A stretch of 64,000 nucleotides of DNA from Penium margaritaceum (GCA_023375785.1 SZWC01009552.1:6338-70337); one strand, 5' to 3'; positions 34,578-46,700 are shown, counted from the first letter of the stretch. Numbers and translations are program-made. The notes: a model not told the origin generated them from the sequence alone.

Positions 34578-37206
34578 TCAGAGCTTTGGTGAGAAATTCA
34601 GCACGCTACTGACAAGTGTCAATCGAGACAATTTAAACCTCTCCACCAGCAATACGCTCACGTAGAAAATGATGCTCAATGTTGATGTGCTTGTTATAAG
34701 AGTGATGCATGCCATCATGCTTAGCGCTTGACTTGGTGCTATGATTATCATACCGTAGTATGATGCAACAAATGGACACGTGAAGCTTTTGTAGCAGGCG
34801 GGAAAACCATACATACTCACGTGTGGTAGACTCTTCCAACAGATGGCATTCCCAGCGATGAGAAAGACGCAGAAAGTACAACTGCGAACATCAATTTCAT
34901 GTGCCCAATTGCTGTTTGTGTATCCTTCAACAACCACAGAGGGTTGTGCTCTATAGCACAGGCCTGCCCACGCGCTGGACAGTGCATAGTGGACAACATG
35001 TAGTGCTGCCTTGAGATGCCTCTGGTGAGGTTGTTGGGAGAACTGGGCCAGGAAGTTGATCGAGAAGGCCACATCCGATCGAGTGATGGTAACCAGATAC
35101 ACGATAGACCTGATCGTGCTGAGGTAATCAGTGACGTTGACAGTCTCACCCTGTTACGAGGAATCAAGGGACTTCAGCAGGCGTTGATCCTTTGGCGTCA
35201 TCAGTGTGGACGCCATGGGCTAGTCGGCCAATAGAGAGGCAAAGCGCTCTCCAAGGCTGCGGATGTAGGTCGCCGATTGCACCTGCAGAGTGTGACACTT
35301 ACAATCATACTCGAGTTCCATACAAAGAGACACTCGAGCCGGGCCCAAGTCCTTCATTTTGTGGGTTGATTGTAACAAAGACGTCACCGACTAGACAACA
35401 AGGAGACTGGGTGAGGCAATGAGTGGATCGTTGACATAGGCCAGAATGGCCACAAAGGGCCGTGAAGGTGTACTCAGAAAAAGTGCAATGTCAATTGTGC
35501 TGTGACAGTAGCCACACCTCTCCACAGGGGAGGACATCTCCATGTTCCAATAGCATGGCGATTGCTTCTGTCTGTACAAGGCCTTGTGTAGTCGCAAGAT
35601 GTGATGGGAACCGCCGGTCAAGGCGGTGCTTCCATCACTTTGATCGCATTAATCACCCATTTTGAGGCCATGGTTGTATGCACGTGAAAACTGTGCAGGT
35701 TTGGCTCAAGAAGCGGGTCATTTGGTGTAGGGAAGAGAAAAACAATGCCGGGCAAAATTGGATGGTGCGCGTTCCGAAAATGGGCAGGAGCATCGATTCG
35801 ACCCCAACGAGGCAGAGCGACTTTCTCGCCCACTGCAACCAAAGCATCCCGGGACGGATGCTTAGCCAATGAGGCAAGGATCATTGGGGGCCATGGGCAC
35901 TTTGGGATGGCGGCCGGAGGTTCATTTGTAGGCAAGGACGCTTCGGGCAGACGCGAACCCTGCTGACTTAACTGCCAATGGCAGACACGCGTGGAGCACT
36001 CAAACGACCGTAACTTGGTCATTTCTCAAATGATCAAGGCGTTCTTTGGTGCATTGGAAATCTCATGGCAAGTACTACATGTTTCATGCATTATTTGTAC
36101 CATTGAGCCTTGGTAGAGGTCTTCGGAGTACCTGGGGGCTCTCGGCTGGCTCATAGAGGCTGGTACATAAGGAAGCCTAGGGATTGTTCTATGCATGCGA
36201 ATCTGAGCTAAAGGCTTTGAAATTTGCATTTTAATGATTTATCAAGTACAATCATTCATTCCTTTGTATTCTAAGCATTGTCTTGTACACATTAATTCGA
36301 TCCTACAAGTCTTCTACAGTGCACCTTGGTGCAAATGTCGCCTGCAGAGTCGCATGACAGGAACCTGGGTCACTAAAAGCAGTCTTGATGCGAGGAGAGG
36401 ATCTTGCAACATCTCAAGGGCGGGCCCAAATACCAAAGGGTTGAGGGTTGGAAGGTTTATTCCAAGAGCTCGGTGTGTGATTGTCATGTTGGGCGCCCCT
36501 CGGTTCACACCGGACCTTGTGAGTGCCGTTCGTTAAGCCAGACGGCTGTACAATGTAAATCTCCTCATCAAGTCAGCCATGCAAAATGCATTTTTGACAA
36601 CCATCTGCTCTAGTTCCAAGTCATTTAGGACAACCAAGCTTAGAAGAGCACAGGTATTAGTGTACCATCCAACTGGAGTGAACATCTCTTCAAAGCAATG
36701 CCAGGGATCTGAGAGAATTCCTTTGTAGTGAGACAGGCCTTGTATCTGTCAACCTTTCCGTCAGGCTTTCGCTTTTGTCAAAGAACTCAGTGATCTGGTA
36801 CATCTTTGAGTCCTGGTGGGAGGTCCACAAGCTCAAAAGACGGCATGTTCCTTCTGGCACTCAACTCCTCTTGCATGGCCTTTTCCCAAACGTTAGCATT
36901 GGCTGCCTCACGAGCCTGTAGAACAGTGGTAGGCTTTGGGAGAAGTGAGGGTAGCCCACCCCTTGTAAAGCAAGCTGTAACATAGCCAACAACAAAGGCC
37001 TCAAGGGCATTGTGAAACTCATGAGGGACGAGTGCATAGCCCACCACAGATTTTGAATGGATGATAGTGACAACACGACCCAGTGTAAAAGGCCCGTGGA
37101 ACTGGCAAAGGAGCAAGCCATGGTAGATGATGTAATGGAGTGTGTGCGGTGTTGTGATGACTGAGAGGACTGGGAGATAGAATGTTGAGGAAGAGAGCGA
37201 AATCAC
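34578..37206 (-). pseudogene. E4 RT and RNase H region, with an insert
   Basis: RNase H tail (THINIEHHFLRERI-like, near 34640-34700), CFLIAGNAICWKS, VAFSINFLAQFSQQPHQRHL (about 35000), KALYRQKQSPCYWNMEM (35530-35600), and the RT N-part with YALVPHEFHNALEAFVVGYV and FELVDLPPG (36800-37100). The order is that of copia RT-RNase H on the minus strand. About 880 unrelated bases (35625-36505) separate the two RT halves. Broken. Confidence 0.75.
35625..36505. mobile_element. Unidentified insert in E4 RT
   Basis: No similarity to the related copia RTs at this place. It has one minus-strand open stretch (35618-36022) that I do not recognise. The plus strand TAACTTGGTCATTTCTCAAATG and the TTCTACAGTGCACC junction near 36313 recall plant gypsy LTR text, but I cannot define ends or target duplications. 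Confidence 0.35.
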
Positions 37207-39290
37207 CTGAGATCAATCATCATTGCGTGTACATTGCTTAGGGCCGACATGAGGAACTTGGGATATAAGAGGTGACTCTGAAACATCATTATACACCAAA
37301 GTCTATGACACAGGAGTGGAATACGATGAAGATTATATTGAGTCACTGGCAGGAGACTGTGTTGGGACACCAGCATGGAACTGTGCCGGATGGGCTGGCG
37401 TAGGTGAAGACTCAGAGGGAAAAGAAGGTGAGGGGACTGGCAATTGCTCTGAGGATGACATAGGCGGTAAGCCAAATGATGAGAAGAACAGAACAAGGGA
37501 GTCATCATCACTTGAAGAGGTAGGTGAAGACCAAGACGACAAAGAGGGGCCAGGAGAGGGAGTCGCAAGACCGGAAAGTGGGACAGAACCACCCCCCCAA
37601 GCCGACAGAGCGAGGTGTGAGAGGATGTAGGAGTGGCACCGGACAGATCTTGAGGAAAGATGTCGTCAAATAAAAGAGTGTCACGAGACTCGTTGACCTG
37701 GGACTGATCAAAGTCCCATAAGTGCCATGCCTTAGACATGGCAGAAACACCAAGAGAAGTGCAAAGGTGTGTGCGAGGAATTTGTTTGCCATCGCAAAGG
37801 TCCTCAAGGAGCTAGACAGCAACGACACAACCCTAGACACGAGCAAGATGCAGGGCAACACGGTGGCCAAACCAGCGCTTGACGGGAGTGACTTGATGAG
37901 GGAGGGATCATGGAGAATACGATTCCAGACCCAAGTCATGTAGGACATGGCCTCAGAGGAAAAGTGGGGGGTTAGGTGAGAAGCACTCAGGAGATTACGG
38001 ACACCATGAGTGAGTGTCAGGTTCCAACGCTCGGAAACTCTAGTTTGTTGGAGAGTGTAGGGGGCTGTCGGCTCCATACATATCTCGCGAGAAGAGAGAA
38101 AGTGAGCAGTGGGACCCATGAACTCCCGAGTGAGTTTCACACGCAACCGAGGCTGCGAGGGAGGCTGACGAGGAGGCTGTCTCCAAGTCTAATGACGAGG
38201 CTGTTTCACACTTTGAGCTCTTGAAGAGCGAAACTGGAGGCTAGAAAATGCTCAGTACAGATTTTTGGCACATGAAACAGAAAGAGCAAGAAATAGTGAA
38301 CATAGAACCTAGGGCTGCAAGAACAAATTTATGAACATTGGCATGTTGAATTTAAATTGTAAACATTTGAATTATCTTTTAAATCCTTTAAATTTGGTGT
38401 AAATTTCATTTTTGATGAATTTCAACCAAGGTAAAGACACTTAAATTTGAAATAAAAATGCAGTAGGGTATGACATGACCATGCAATAGGTCGAGGGATT
38501 GAGTGGTGCAAGACTCTGAACTTGAGAAAGGGGGCCGATGAATTTTACCTTGGGCAGAATCAAGGCAGTCAATGGGAAAAGGAACAAGAAATGTGGAGGC
38601 TTCAATACCATAAGTGGGAAGTGCACGTAGCACACTGTCAATGCCAGCTGTGTATGCGTTGGAGAAAGAGAGCGGGCAACATGAACAAGTGCAGGTGTAG
38701 CATGTACAGATGCAAAGGTTGGGATGCACAAAAGGTGATCGCAGCGAGTGTCCTACAGCAAGATGCGACGAGTGGTGTAGTGCATGACAGATGTAAAACC
38801 ACGGCTGGAGGTGAAGTCCATGCTCTGGTCATCAAGGGTCGTGACAAAGAGGAGACTCGGCTCAAGAGAGTGGACGTACAGCACATCTAGAAGAAACAGT
38901 CCCCCCACCCCCCCCCCCCCCCCCCCCCCCCGCGGGTCCAACAAACCTGACCATCCTAACTCCTTGAACTTGAAGAAGCTGGACGAAGCCAGTCCGAACA
39001 AAACAGACTGAGCCAACATGGCCCAACAAGACAAAGGAGGAGCAAGAGGAGGTCATGTGGTGGGTGGCCCCCAAATCAAGGATCCAAAAGTCACCCGAGA
39101 CGCACACAATGGTAGGAACACGACTGACAATGGCAATGGCAGAAGGCAGGAGCTGCAAGCCACAGGCGGTGAGACAACGAGGAAAACAAACAGGCTGTCA
39201 CTCCTCAATCCATGGAACATCAACCGGTTGACAACCCTGGACATGACCGGAAGCAGCACCATGCACATCTCTGTCCACCAGACACGCAAG
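37203..39290 (-). pseudogene. E4 protease and integrase region
   Basis: FWILDLGATHHMTSS (about 39090) is a copia protease-type motif. LDSAQGKIHRPPFSSSES (about 38550) is the GAG-pre-integrase end, and ERWNLTLTHGVRNLLSASH with AMSYMTWVWNRILH (about 37930-38030) the integrase C-terminal part; KAWHLWDFDQSQVNESRDTL follows (37650-37739). Broken. Confidence 0.75.
38908..38931. repeat. 24-base C homopolymer
   Basis: Uninterrupted C run preceded by CCCCCCA. It lies in the protease part of E4. Confidence 0.95.
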
Positions 39291-39639
39291 TGATCCTGAC
39301 ATGAAACGGAGATAGCACTGATAAACTGTGTGGGAGAAGGGGGCGTCCAGCTGACAGTTGCCCTCTAGTGGATCAGGGGTGATGACATTGCCGGAGGGAA
39401 GATGCCGCTCTAGTGGGCGAATCCCATGCAGGTGGGGAATAAGTGCATGAAGGGGGGAGGGGGGCAAAGAAGACAGGCTCTCTAAAGCTGGGATGCCACC
39501 TCCAAGGGTAGAGCGATGGAGGTGGTATTGCGGCGGTGGTGTAGACAGCAGCATTGATACATGAAAACACAGGCATTAGAGGTGGAGGCATGAACCAGGA
39601 CCGTCAGAGGAGAGTGCCTAATGCGCTTGCATTATATAC

Positions 39640-40860
39640 ACAAAACGAGCTTCATCGGGTGGTTCTAGATACTTGGGAGTGGAGTGCTCAAAGGTGCCAC
39701 AGTTCTAGCACATAGTCGTGCTGGAGGAGGAAGTGGAGGAAGAGGAGCCATTGGACCTCTTGCCCTTGCCTCACTCCCTGGCCCACTTCTGCCAGACCTG
39801 CCGTCCCCATGGCAACCTTTGCCTCTACCACAGCCTCTCCCGTTGACTGAGGAGAGAAGTGGTCAACAGGGAAGATGTCTAAGCTGAAGAGGTAGAGATT
39901 GATGTAGAGGAAGAGAGGATGGCAGTGACAGCTTCTGTTAGTGCTTCACGCCAAATGTTTTTTCTTAGTAGAGTGCTCCGCCAGTCGGTGAGGCGCTGAG
40001 AGGTGAACTCCCAGAGAGCACCAATGCCAGGAGGTGCATCTTCGGGAACGGGCTTACTGATGAGACGCTTGAGCTTGGAGGCCTTCATCTCTCTGAAGAT
40101 GTTTTACAGCTCAGGAATTAGGCAATGGATAATGGAAAGGATGGAGGATAGTTGTTCACGAGCTGCCTTGTCCAGGTCTGATAGCAAGCGCAGGCTGCGA
40201 GCCCAATAGGCATCGGTGGTCTCATCAGCAGGCATAGAGAGCGTGTTGAATTATACGGTAAGGATGCTCTGTGCAGCATGCCCTGTGACTATGGTGAAAT
40301 GCTTGATGAGTGCGTATGCACTAACTGGATCAGCAGGCGTGTGGCGTGCAGTGGCATTGTTGTAAATCCCGATCTCGTCCCTGAGATCGTCGGGTCCAGC
40401 ATGAATGAGGGCACGAACATCTTGAGCTGACCCATGCTCAACAGGGACAAAGAGAGGAAGAGCGAAGGGCTTTGGCTCATGGTAATATTCCCAAAGTTGC
40501 TCACCTTGTGTCCTTGCACTAAAGTAAACTTCCCACGAGTAGAAGGTAAGGCTAAAGCTGAAGTGGCATGGCAAGGAATCAAACTCAGGTTTGTGGTGTG
40601 CTGGCACCACAAGTACTTTGGCGGCTGCTGTACAGGTAGCAGCTGCGACTCCAAAAGGATTAGAGGAGAGTGACGAAGAGATGGAGGATGCGGAAGCGGC
40701 TGCAGTGGAGAATGCAGAAGTGGAGACAGAGGGAGTGGTGTGCAGTGTTGGTTGATGAAAGTTGAGGACCAAATCAGAAATGTGGTAAGCAAACATCTCC
40801 TGATCAGCTTTTTCACTATACAAATTTTCCTCTGCATTGTGCTTGGCAGTGAGTGCAACT
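39640..40860 (-). pseudogene. E4 gag region
   Basis: HFSFSLTFYSWEVYFSARTQ, GEQLWEYYHEPKPF, IHAGPDDLRDEIGIYN, VTGHAAQSILTV and EDAPPGIGALWEFTSQRLTD are clear counterparts of E1 and E2 gag motifs. A knuckle-like NCGTFEHSTPKYL lies near 39665-39720. Broken. Confidence 0.8.
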
Positions 40861-41117
40861 TGGAGAGGAGCACGCTCGCACTACAGCTCTTCTTCCGATA
40901 AATCATACTATTCATCGTTAACATGCATGGTGACGAAAACACAACTCTGTTGATAATGTTTTTTGCAGAGTTCCCCTTGCCACAATGGACATGGGAAGGT
41001 GGAGTGAGTAAACTCTCACGGCTGTGCTGCAAGGCAACAAACTTGTGCGTACAAACGCAACCATGTAGAGGAAGCAGAGAGAGGGCAGTACAAGAGAGAG
41101 TGCCAAGCTCGCCAAAG

Positions 41118-42170
41118 CTAGCGATGCAATGAAACCAAGGATGGCAGTGTCCCTATCACTGTTGCCACGATGAAAACAAACGTGGAAGACATGGAGACTA
41201 CGAAGCAAGTGACACCCATCAAGGCAGCAGCTGTGAGGATGGAGATGGCTACAGTTATAGAAAGAAGAATGTGGGTGTCCTGACTCAAAGTATATGATGA
41301 AGGTGCAGAGGAAGCTAGCGGTGTGGATGTGTGGATGTAGACCACTAAACTAGAGAGTGAATTAGCTACTACTGCTGCCGATGCTGCTATGATGTCTGCT
41401 GTTGCGACAACCTGTGTGGCAACATTGACGGTGGCTGCTGCAAGAGGTCCTTAGTCAACTGCTGTAGTGATGTATGTCTCAATTGCTCTACAAGTGGCAA
41501 TGTTAGCTTGAGCACGAGCAGCCCTTGTAGTGGCAGAAAATTCTGATGAGACGACAACACTAGAGACAAGTGTCGCTTCTATGATGGAAAGGATATCAGA
41601 GGGTGCTGAAGAGACCGACTCAGAACCAAAAACCGTTGGAGATGCTGGGTGGTGAGGAATGGAGATCTATGCACTGCTGCTAAGGTTGCTGGTGTCGCCC
41701 CACCAGGGAGGGCATGCCGACTCTGCTGACGCATCTTATGGGTAACAAGAGGGCTTACAGAGGATAAAGAGGGTCATTAATCCTGTGGTGGCCTAGTGGC
41801 TGGTGCGTTCTGAGCTGTCAATGATTCCTCAGACGTCAACTGGTAGTAGAAAGCACATGTAGCAACGTCCTCCCGCTCGTGGTCGGGTGTAGGATAGTAG
41901 TCCTCTCTAGGGTAGCATCATGGATTATGATGGTAGAGGCATGACCACACCTCGTGCTCAGTCCTTCCCTCATTGTAAGCGACTTCCTCCTTGATGCAGT
42001 AGCACTCACGTGTAGCTGTAGGTGAATCAAGGATTGGTATTGTCACTGGAGGAGAAGCAAGGGTGACTAGAGTCCAGTTGCCTGGGTGGGCAACCGCTGC
42101 ATACGACAGGAGTGCAGCAAAGGATGGAGCAGCAGTTGGATCCGCGACAATAGTGGATATGGCAGTCACA
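41118..42170 (-). pseudogene. E4 ORF0: extra coding region upstream of gag
   Basis: Upstream of E4 gag on the minus strand. It contains ATVNVATQVVATADIIAAS (compare ANIATQVTTATASVATA in E2), then HTSTPLASSAPSS and a hydrophobic end LLSITVAISILTAAALMGV, FVVSMSSTFVFIVATVIG, ending LPSLVSLHR. E2 has TLLSRH at the same place. A more distal part (41918-42170) has DSPTATRE and a Tyr/Glu-rich stretch, which may correspond to the middle ORF0 part. The family differs from that of E1 and E2, so the region predates their split. Confidence 0.6.
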
Positions 42171-42424
42171 GTATGCTACTGCTTTTGTGGCTATGGCTGG
42201 GACCATGTTGCTGTTGTGGCTATAGTTATTCCTTTGTGAACAATGGAAGATGCGTGGCTATTTTACTACTGTTGTTGTAGCCGGAGATACTGCAGTATTG
42301 GGTGGCCAAAACAAGAAATATTCCCACACCAAATGTGATGTACCTGGAGTTATAGTCACTAGAGTTGCAATACTATTACTCTAAGGCTGAAGCACAGCTA
42401 AACCTTCACTCTCTACAGAGCTGG

Positions 42425-42612
42425 TTGTTTCTCACACCTTTGCATGACCGAAGGTGTGGTCTTGCAGGATCAGCAACCCAGTGCAATACGTCAACACTAC
42501 AACCTAAACATGCGTACCAGAAATATAGGTGCCCACGTCGACCACGAGCGTACGTGGATGCATGTCTCCCAAGGAGTGATACTCCAGTGCTTGCTAAGCG
42601 GAGGCTAAACAG
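42425..42612 (-). repeat. LTR remnant of E4 (right side)
   Basis: Matches 25911-26100; see E4. Confidence 0.5.
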
Positions 42613-45600
42613 ATGTATTGATGTTGTGAACCACTCCATCTCTGAATCGGATATCTATATGATTCTGTCCAGATGAATTGCTCAATAAGAGACCACAAAA
42701 TCATCCTGAGATGAGACTTCTTGTATCATTACAATCTGTCAAGGAATGACAACCATTTCTAATCTAGTAACCCATGATGCAGTGGCAGTTACAAGAGGAA
42801 ACAGAGGAGGAAGTAGCTGAGGAAGTTGTAGTAGTCACAAAACAACTCACACAACGAATATCATAGGACGTGGCCAAGTGGTACCTGCAATACAGAGCAA
42901 AATTGTGGCTAGTTCGCATAGAGATAGGGAAACCGGAGGAGATCACAATAGCAGACATGAAAACATCATCCTCATATGCCTCATCACCTGAACAGTTTGC
43001 AGCCATTTGTGAGGATTTTGTATCTCTTGTCAAGCAGTTTGCCGGGGTTTTTCTCGGCGAACTGCCTCAAGAGCTACCTCTGCAACGCATTATCAGTCAT
43101 CATGTAGGCCTAAAGCCGTGCATGTTTTCAAGTGAGCCTATCAGATGAGAGACCATGAGCTGACCGAGCTTCAAAAAGAGTTGGAAGAGATGCTCCGTTA
43201 GGGGAGCCATCCATGTCACTCTACACTGTACTTGTGCTTTCTGTGAAAAGGAAAAGCAACAAGATGCGGATGTGCATGGATTAGAGGAATTTGAAGAAAA
43301 TAATCACCATCAAGACCTACTACTCTCTTTGGAGAGCAGATGAAAATTTCAAACAACTCTGAGGGATGAGCATTTTTACTAAAATTGACCTATGCAACAG
43401 CTATCATCGGATATGCGTATCTGGTAAGGACATCTAGCAGGCGGTGTTTCATACTTGGTACGGGCACTTGGCATCCACAGCTATATCGTTTGGACATACA
43501 AATGCCCCTGCAACATTTATGATTGCCATGCAGGTTTTTTTTTTTGCCGTACCTCGCTGCTTTGTTGTGTATCTTGACGAAATTCTGGTATACAGCGGCA
43601 TCTCAGAGGAGCACAATCTCCGAAATAAAAATCGCAATATTATCAAAAGAGAAGTTCTAAAAAATTACTCTTGGAGTGCGACTTCTGTCGCTGGTCGATC
43701 CCTTTGTGGGCCACATCAGGGACGTCGGACGGATAACCATAGACCCGAAGAAACTAGAGGCTGTGTAGCGTGGCAGTGCCACGCCGACCGGTCGAAGGAG
43801 CCACGTGGCTCGAGAGGGGTCATCTGGGACTGTGGGCGGTGAGACGGGATGGCTTGAGGGTCGGAGACCCTCAAGCACCGTGGTTTTGGCCGAGTCGGCC
43901 AAGGATTTCGTCAAATCCGTTACATTGGTATCAGAGCTACAGGGCTCGAATCCCACGTCGGGATCACCGGAGATGCTGAGGCGGCTCTCACTCCTAGTGG
44001 GGGGGAGTGTAGCATGGCAGTGCCACGCCGACCGGTCGAAGGAGCCACGTGGCTCAAGCGGGGTCACCTGGGACTGTGGGCACTGAGACAGGATGGCTTG
44101 AGGGTCGGAGACCCTCAAGCACCACAGTTTTGGCCCATAGTCGGCCAAGGATTCTGTCGAATCCATTACAAGCTGTTGTGATTGGCCAATGATGACCAGG
44201 GTTGGAGACGAATAGGTATTTTTGGAAATTTACAACCACTTCCATCCATTTTTCAAGGTCTACACTTGGGTGTCAGCACCTCTCTCTCATCTCACTCACA
44301 AAGCTACCTAGTGGAGTTGGGGTGATTGTAAGCAAAAAGTGTTCAAATGTTTAAGAAATATTTGACATCAGAGCCTTCCCTATGAGTTGAAGATTCAATG
44401 TGGAAACCAAGGCTCCAATTGAGCAAACAGAGCCATTCTCCTCCGAGAAAATGGTGGTGGAGAAAAACCGGTCACCTAAATATCAAGAAAACTACGAAGG
44501 TTGGAGCTGAACTACACGGTGCATACAAAACAAATGATTGTTGTAATGCCATGTTTAAACGTGGTAGTTCTATCTGGAATGCCGACAATATGGCGCCACA
44601 CCGACCACATACACTCAAACATCGTAGGACTTTGCCAAATATGAACAATCTACAAGGTCAATGGATGTAGTTCTTCGAGTCTAAATTCGACTATGACCTC
44701 GAGTATCGACGTGGGAAAATGAATCCAGATCAAGCTCTCAGTTGATGAACAGGCTTGATGGCCAAGATCAATACATTCCTCTTCAAATGAGACCCGTACA
44801 ATGCATGGCTATTTTTTAAGGGTTACGAGGAGTTTAGTGGCTACAACAAAAAAATTCTGGTTCTGACAATCCATAGTGGCGATGGGGACTCACACGCCAA
44901 GTCATCATACCATTGATCAACGGGCTATAAATTATGCTATTGGAGGAGTGCCATACCACCTGTCCAAATGGATGTATTGACGAGGACAAGATGCCAATGA
45001 AGCTTGGAAAATATTACTGGTGGGACCAGATGCAGATGGATGTGGGAACATTCTATCAACAGTACGACTCTTCTCAACAGCACAAATATCATTGTATGAA
45101 GCAACCAGGACCTAGTCAACCACTCCGTGTTCCAGTGAAGCCATGGCTTGATATCAGCATGGATTTCGTAACATGACGTCTTGCCAGTCTAAGGGGGTAT
45201 GACACCATCCTTCTAGTGGTGGACAGGTTTTCAATGTGCCCCACTTCATTCTGATGACCACTACCGTCTGCACCAAAGGAACATCATGGTTTTTTAAACC
45301 ATAATTTACAACTATACAGAGTGCCACATCAGCGACAGAGCCGGGTTCTTTACAAGCCGGTTTTTACGCAAAATGATGAGGCGTTAGGAAAGTTGGATAC
45401 GGCTATCAATGGCATGCCATCCTATGACAAAACTACCAACCGCCAAACTCGTATGTAACGCGTTGACTTCCACCAGAATGAAGAAGGTTTTGTTCAAGGT
45501 GATCTACAATAAACTTCCAGCCACAGCAACGGGATTGCACAGACAACGACATATTTCCGAAGCTGTCATCCATCACCGTGACTTCTCCAGCATCTCGGAG

Positions 45601-46127
45601 AAAAAACAAAAGAACATGTGAAGACGTAGGCGGTGATGAAGTGAGCAATAATCCGACATCATCGCAATGAAATTTTCAATGTTGGAAATTGGATCCTACT
45701 CAGCTCGACAAACAACAAGCTACACAAACAGGAATCTGCAAAGCTCAAACAACGCTAGTTGGGATGGTTTGAGAGGGAGTGAAAGAAAACCCTAATCTTC
45801 ACTTGACTTTGCCTATGAGATAGCATGGCAACTCATCCAGACTTTCACTTCAGCAAGCTGAAACATTCCCGGGATTCCAAGATTAAATCCCATAGCAGAG
45901 ACACTCCTTCTCCGCCTCTAAATCAGGTGGAAGAGGATACGGAGTATATCATGGAGAATGTCCTCAGACATCATCATCGTAGAAAAATGACCAAATTTCT
46001 TGGCAATTAGCATGACTACAATGCAACGTGCAGCAGCTAGGAACCCTGTGACAACCTCTGTGGCATCGATCATCCCATAGATGACTACTACATGCGTCAC
46101 TGGCTTCTGTCGGCTAACACGCTGGGA
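42613..46127 (+). pseudogene. G1 chromovirus pol: RT, RNase H, integrase, chromodomain
   Basis: RT with GVFLGELPQELPLQR, KIDLCNSYHRICV-like text, SFGHTNAPATFM and FVVYLDEILVYSGISEEH (42990-43620); connection part with VGDE..FLEIYNHFHPFFKVYTW and KYLTSEPSL (44175-44390); RNase H tail with DYDLEYRRGKMNPDQALS (44690-44745); integrase zinc part with LLEECHTTCPNGCIDEDKM and LGKYYWWDQM (44934-45030), PWLDISMDFVT (45145), and C-terminal chromodomain-like part with FHFSKLKHSRDS and EYIMENVLRHHHRRKMTKFL (45840-46010). Domain order RT-RH-INT and the chromodomain identify a chromovirus. Broken many times. Confidence 0.8.
43764..44170 (+). mobile_element. TRIM-1: complete terminal-repeat retrotransposon in miniature, 407 bp
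   Basis: Two direct repeats of 161 and 163 bp (43764-43924, 44008-44170), both TGTAGC...ATCC(A/G)TTACA. Between them lies an 83-base interior that begins with TTGGTATCAGAGC (Met-tRNA primer site, 43925-43937) and ends with purine-rich GTGGGGGGGAG (43997-44007). The flanks GGCTG (43759-43763) and AGCTG (44171-44175) match at four of five bases. It is inserted in the chromovirus RT just after DPKKLEA-like text, and the gypsy sequence resumes behind it. It codes for nothing and would need enzymes of another element. Confidence 0.88.
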
Positions 46128-46700
46128 TGTCACAACTAAAAAGAGGAGAAGTACTACGTTTCAAATGTGCATGATTCCCTAAACTCTATGAATGTTTCTA
46201 TCATTAAATGTTTGGCCCATAGGGTGATAACCTTAAGATTTTCACGCCGCTTGGTTGAGGGAATCTTGGCCACCTTTCCTGGCCTATGTTTCTCTTTCTC
46301 AAAGGCTCTGAATTTTTTTACCACTTTCTAGAATGGTCAACAGATCGATCACAAAAAAATATAGATTTTTCTATACTCCTCGGCCAACTTCTTGATGGTG
46401 CTAAATTTTTACAAATATGTGCCTCCATATTCTCAAAAACCCCCACTTCCCGGCAGAGTTTCCTGAAGCAACCACTCACGAAGCGGTGTCGCACAGGCCG
46501 CTCAACTCAAGCGTCGAGACCCAACATAATTATTATGTTTTTTTTGTTGTGTATATGCGTTGCGCATGTCCGAAGCTTTTCATTGAAGTACACTTCTTGC
46601 TAAATACAAATAATCCAACTCTCCTAATTTCTCCAATTGTCTTCTGCTCTGCGACTCATCCCTATGAACCATCAATGTTCCGCTCGGCATACTAGTGACA
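46128..46700 (+). repeat. Right chromovirus LTR, apparently shared by G1 and G2
   Basis: Starts TGTCACAACTAAAAAG directly after the chromodomain end. Includes CATTAAATG, TTGGCCACC, GAAGTACACTTCTTGC and TAAATACAAATAATCC, which align with 25101-25593. A gag-like module (G2) starts right behind it. Confidence 0.5.

Larger units (their letters stand above)
25911..42612 (-). mobile_element. E4: family B Ty1/copia LTR retrotransposon, interrupted by E3 (fossil)
   Basis: Minus-strand copia whose body is 34354-42424. Its 3' LTR starts TGTTGGTTCTGGCTAC at about 34412 after a purine tract (AAGGGGGGG) and is cut by E3; an LTR remnant lies at 25911-26218 and another at 42425-42612. Inside, in reading direction: ORF0, gag, protease, integrase, RT with a foreign insert, RNase H. 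No primer site is recognisable. It is the oldest copia here and is broken many times. Confidence 0.65.
25101..46700 (+). mobile_element. G1: Ty3/gypsy chromovirus split by nested copia elements (fossil)
   Basis: An LTR-like block at 25101-25593 and a related block at 46128-46700 share their order of similarity (CATTAAA, GGCCACCT, GAAGTACACTT, AAATACAAAT, ATGTTC). The block from 42613 to 46127 between E4 and the second LTR holds gypsy pol in plus orientation. I infer one chromovirus whose 5' part was displaced by E4 and E3. TSD cannot be checked because the right LTR seems shared with a second module. The element is old and badly broken. Confidence 0.55.

Noticed and set aside
44363-44377. TTTGACATCAGAGCC as a Met-tRNA primer site, implying an LTR at about 44200-44362
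   Set aside because: The text reads as KYLTSEPSL of the gypsy RT connection part in frame with its surroundings, and no LTR partner exists.
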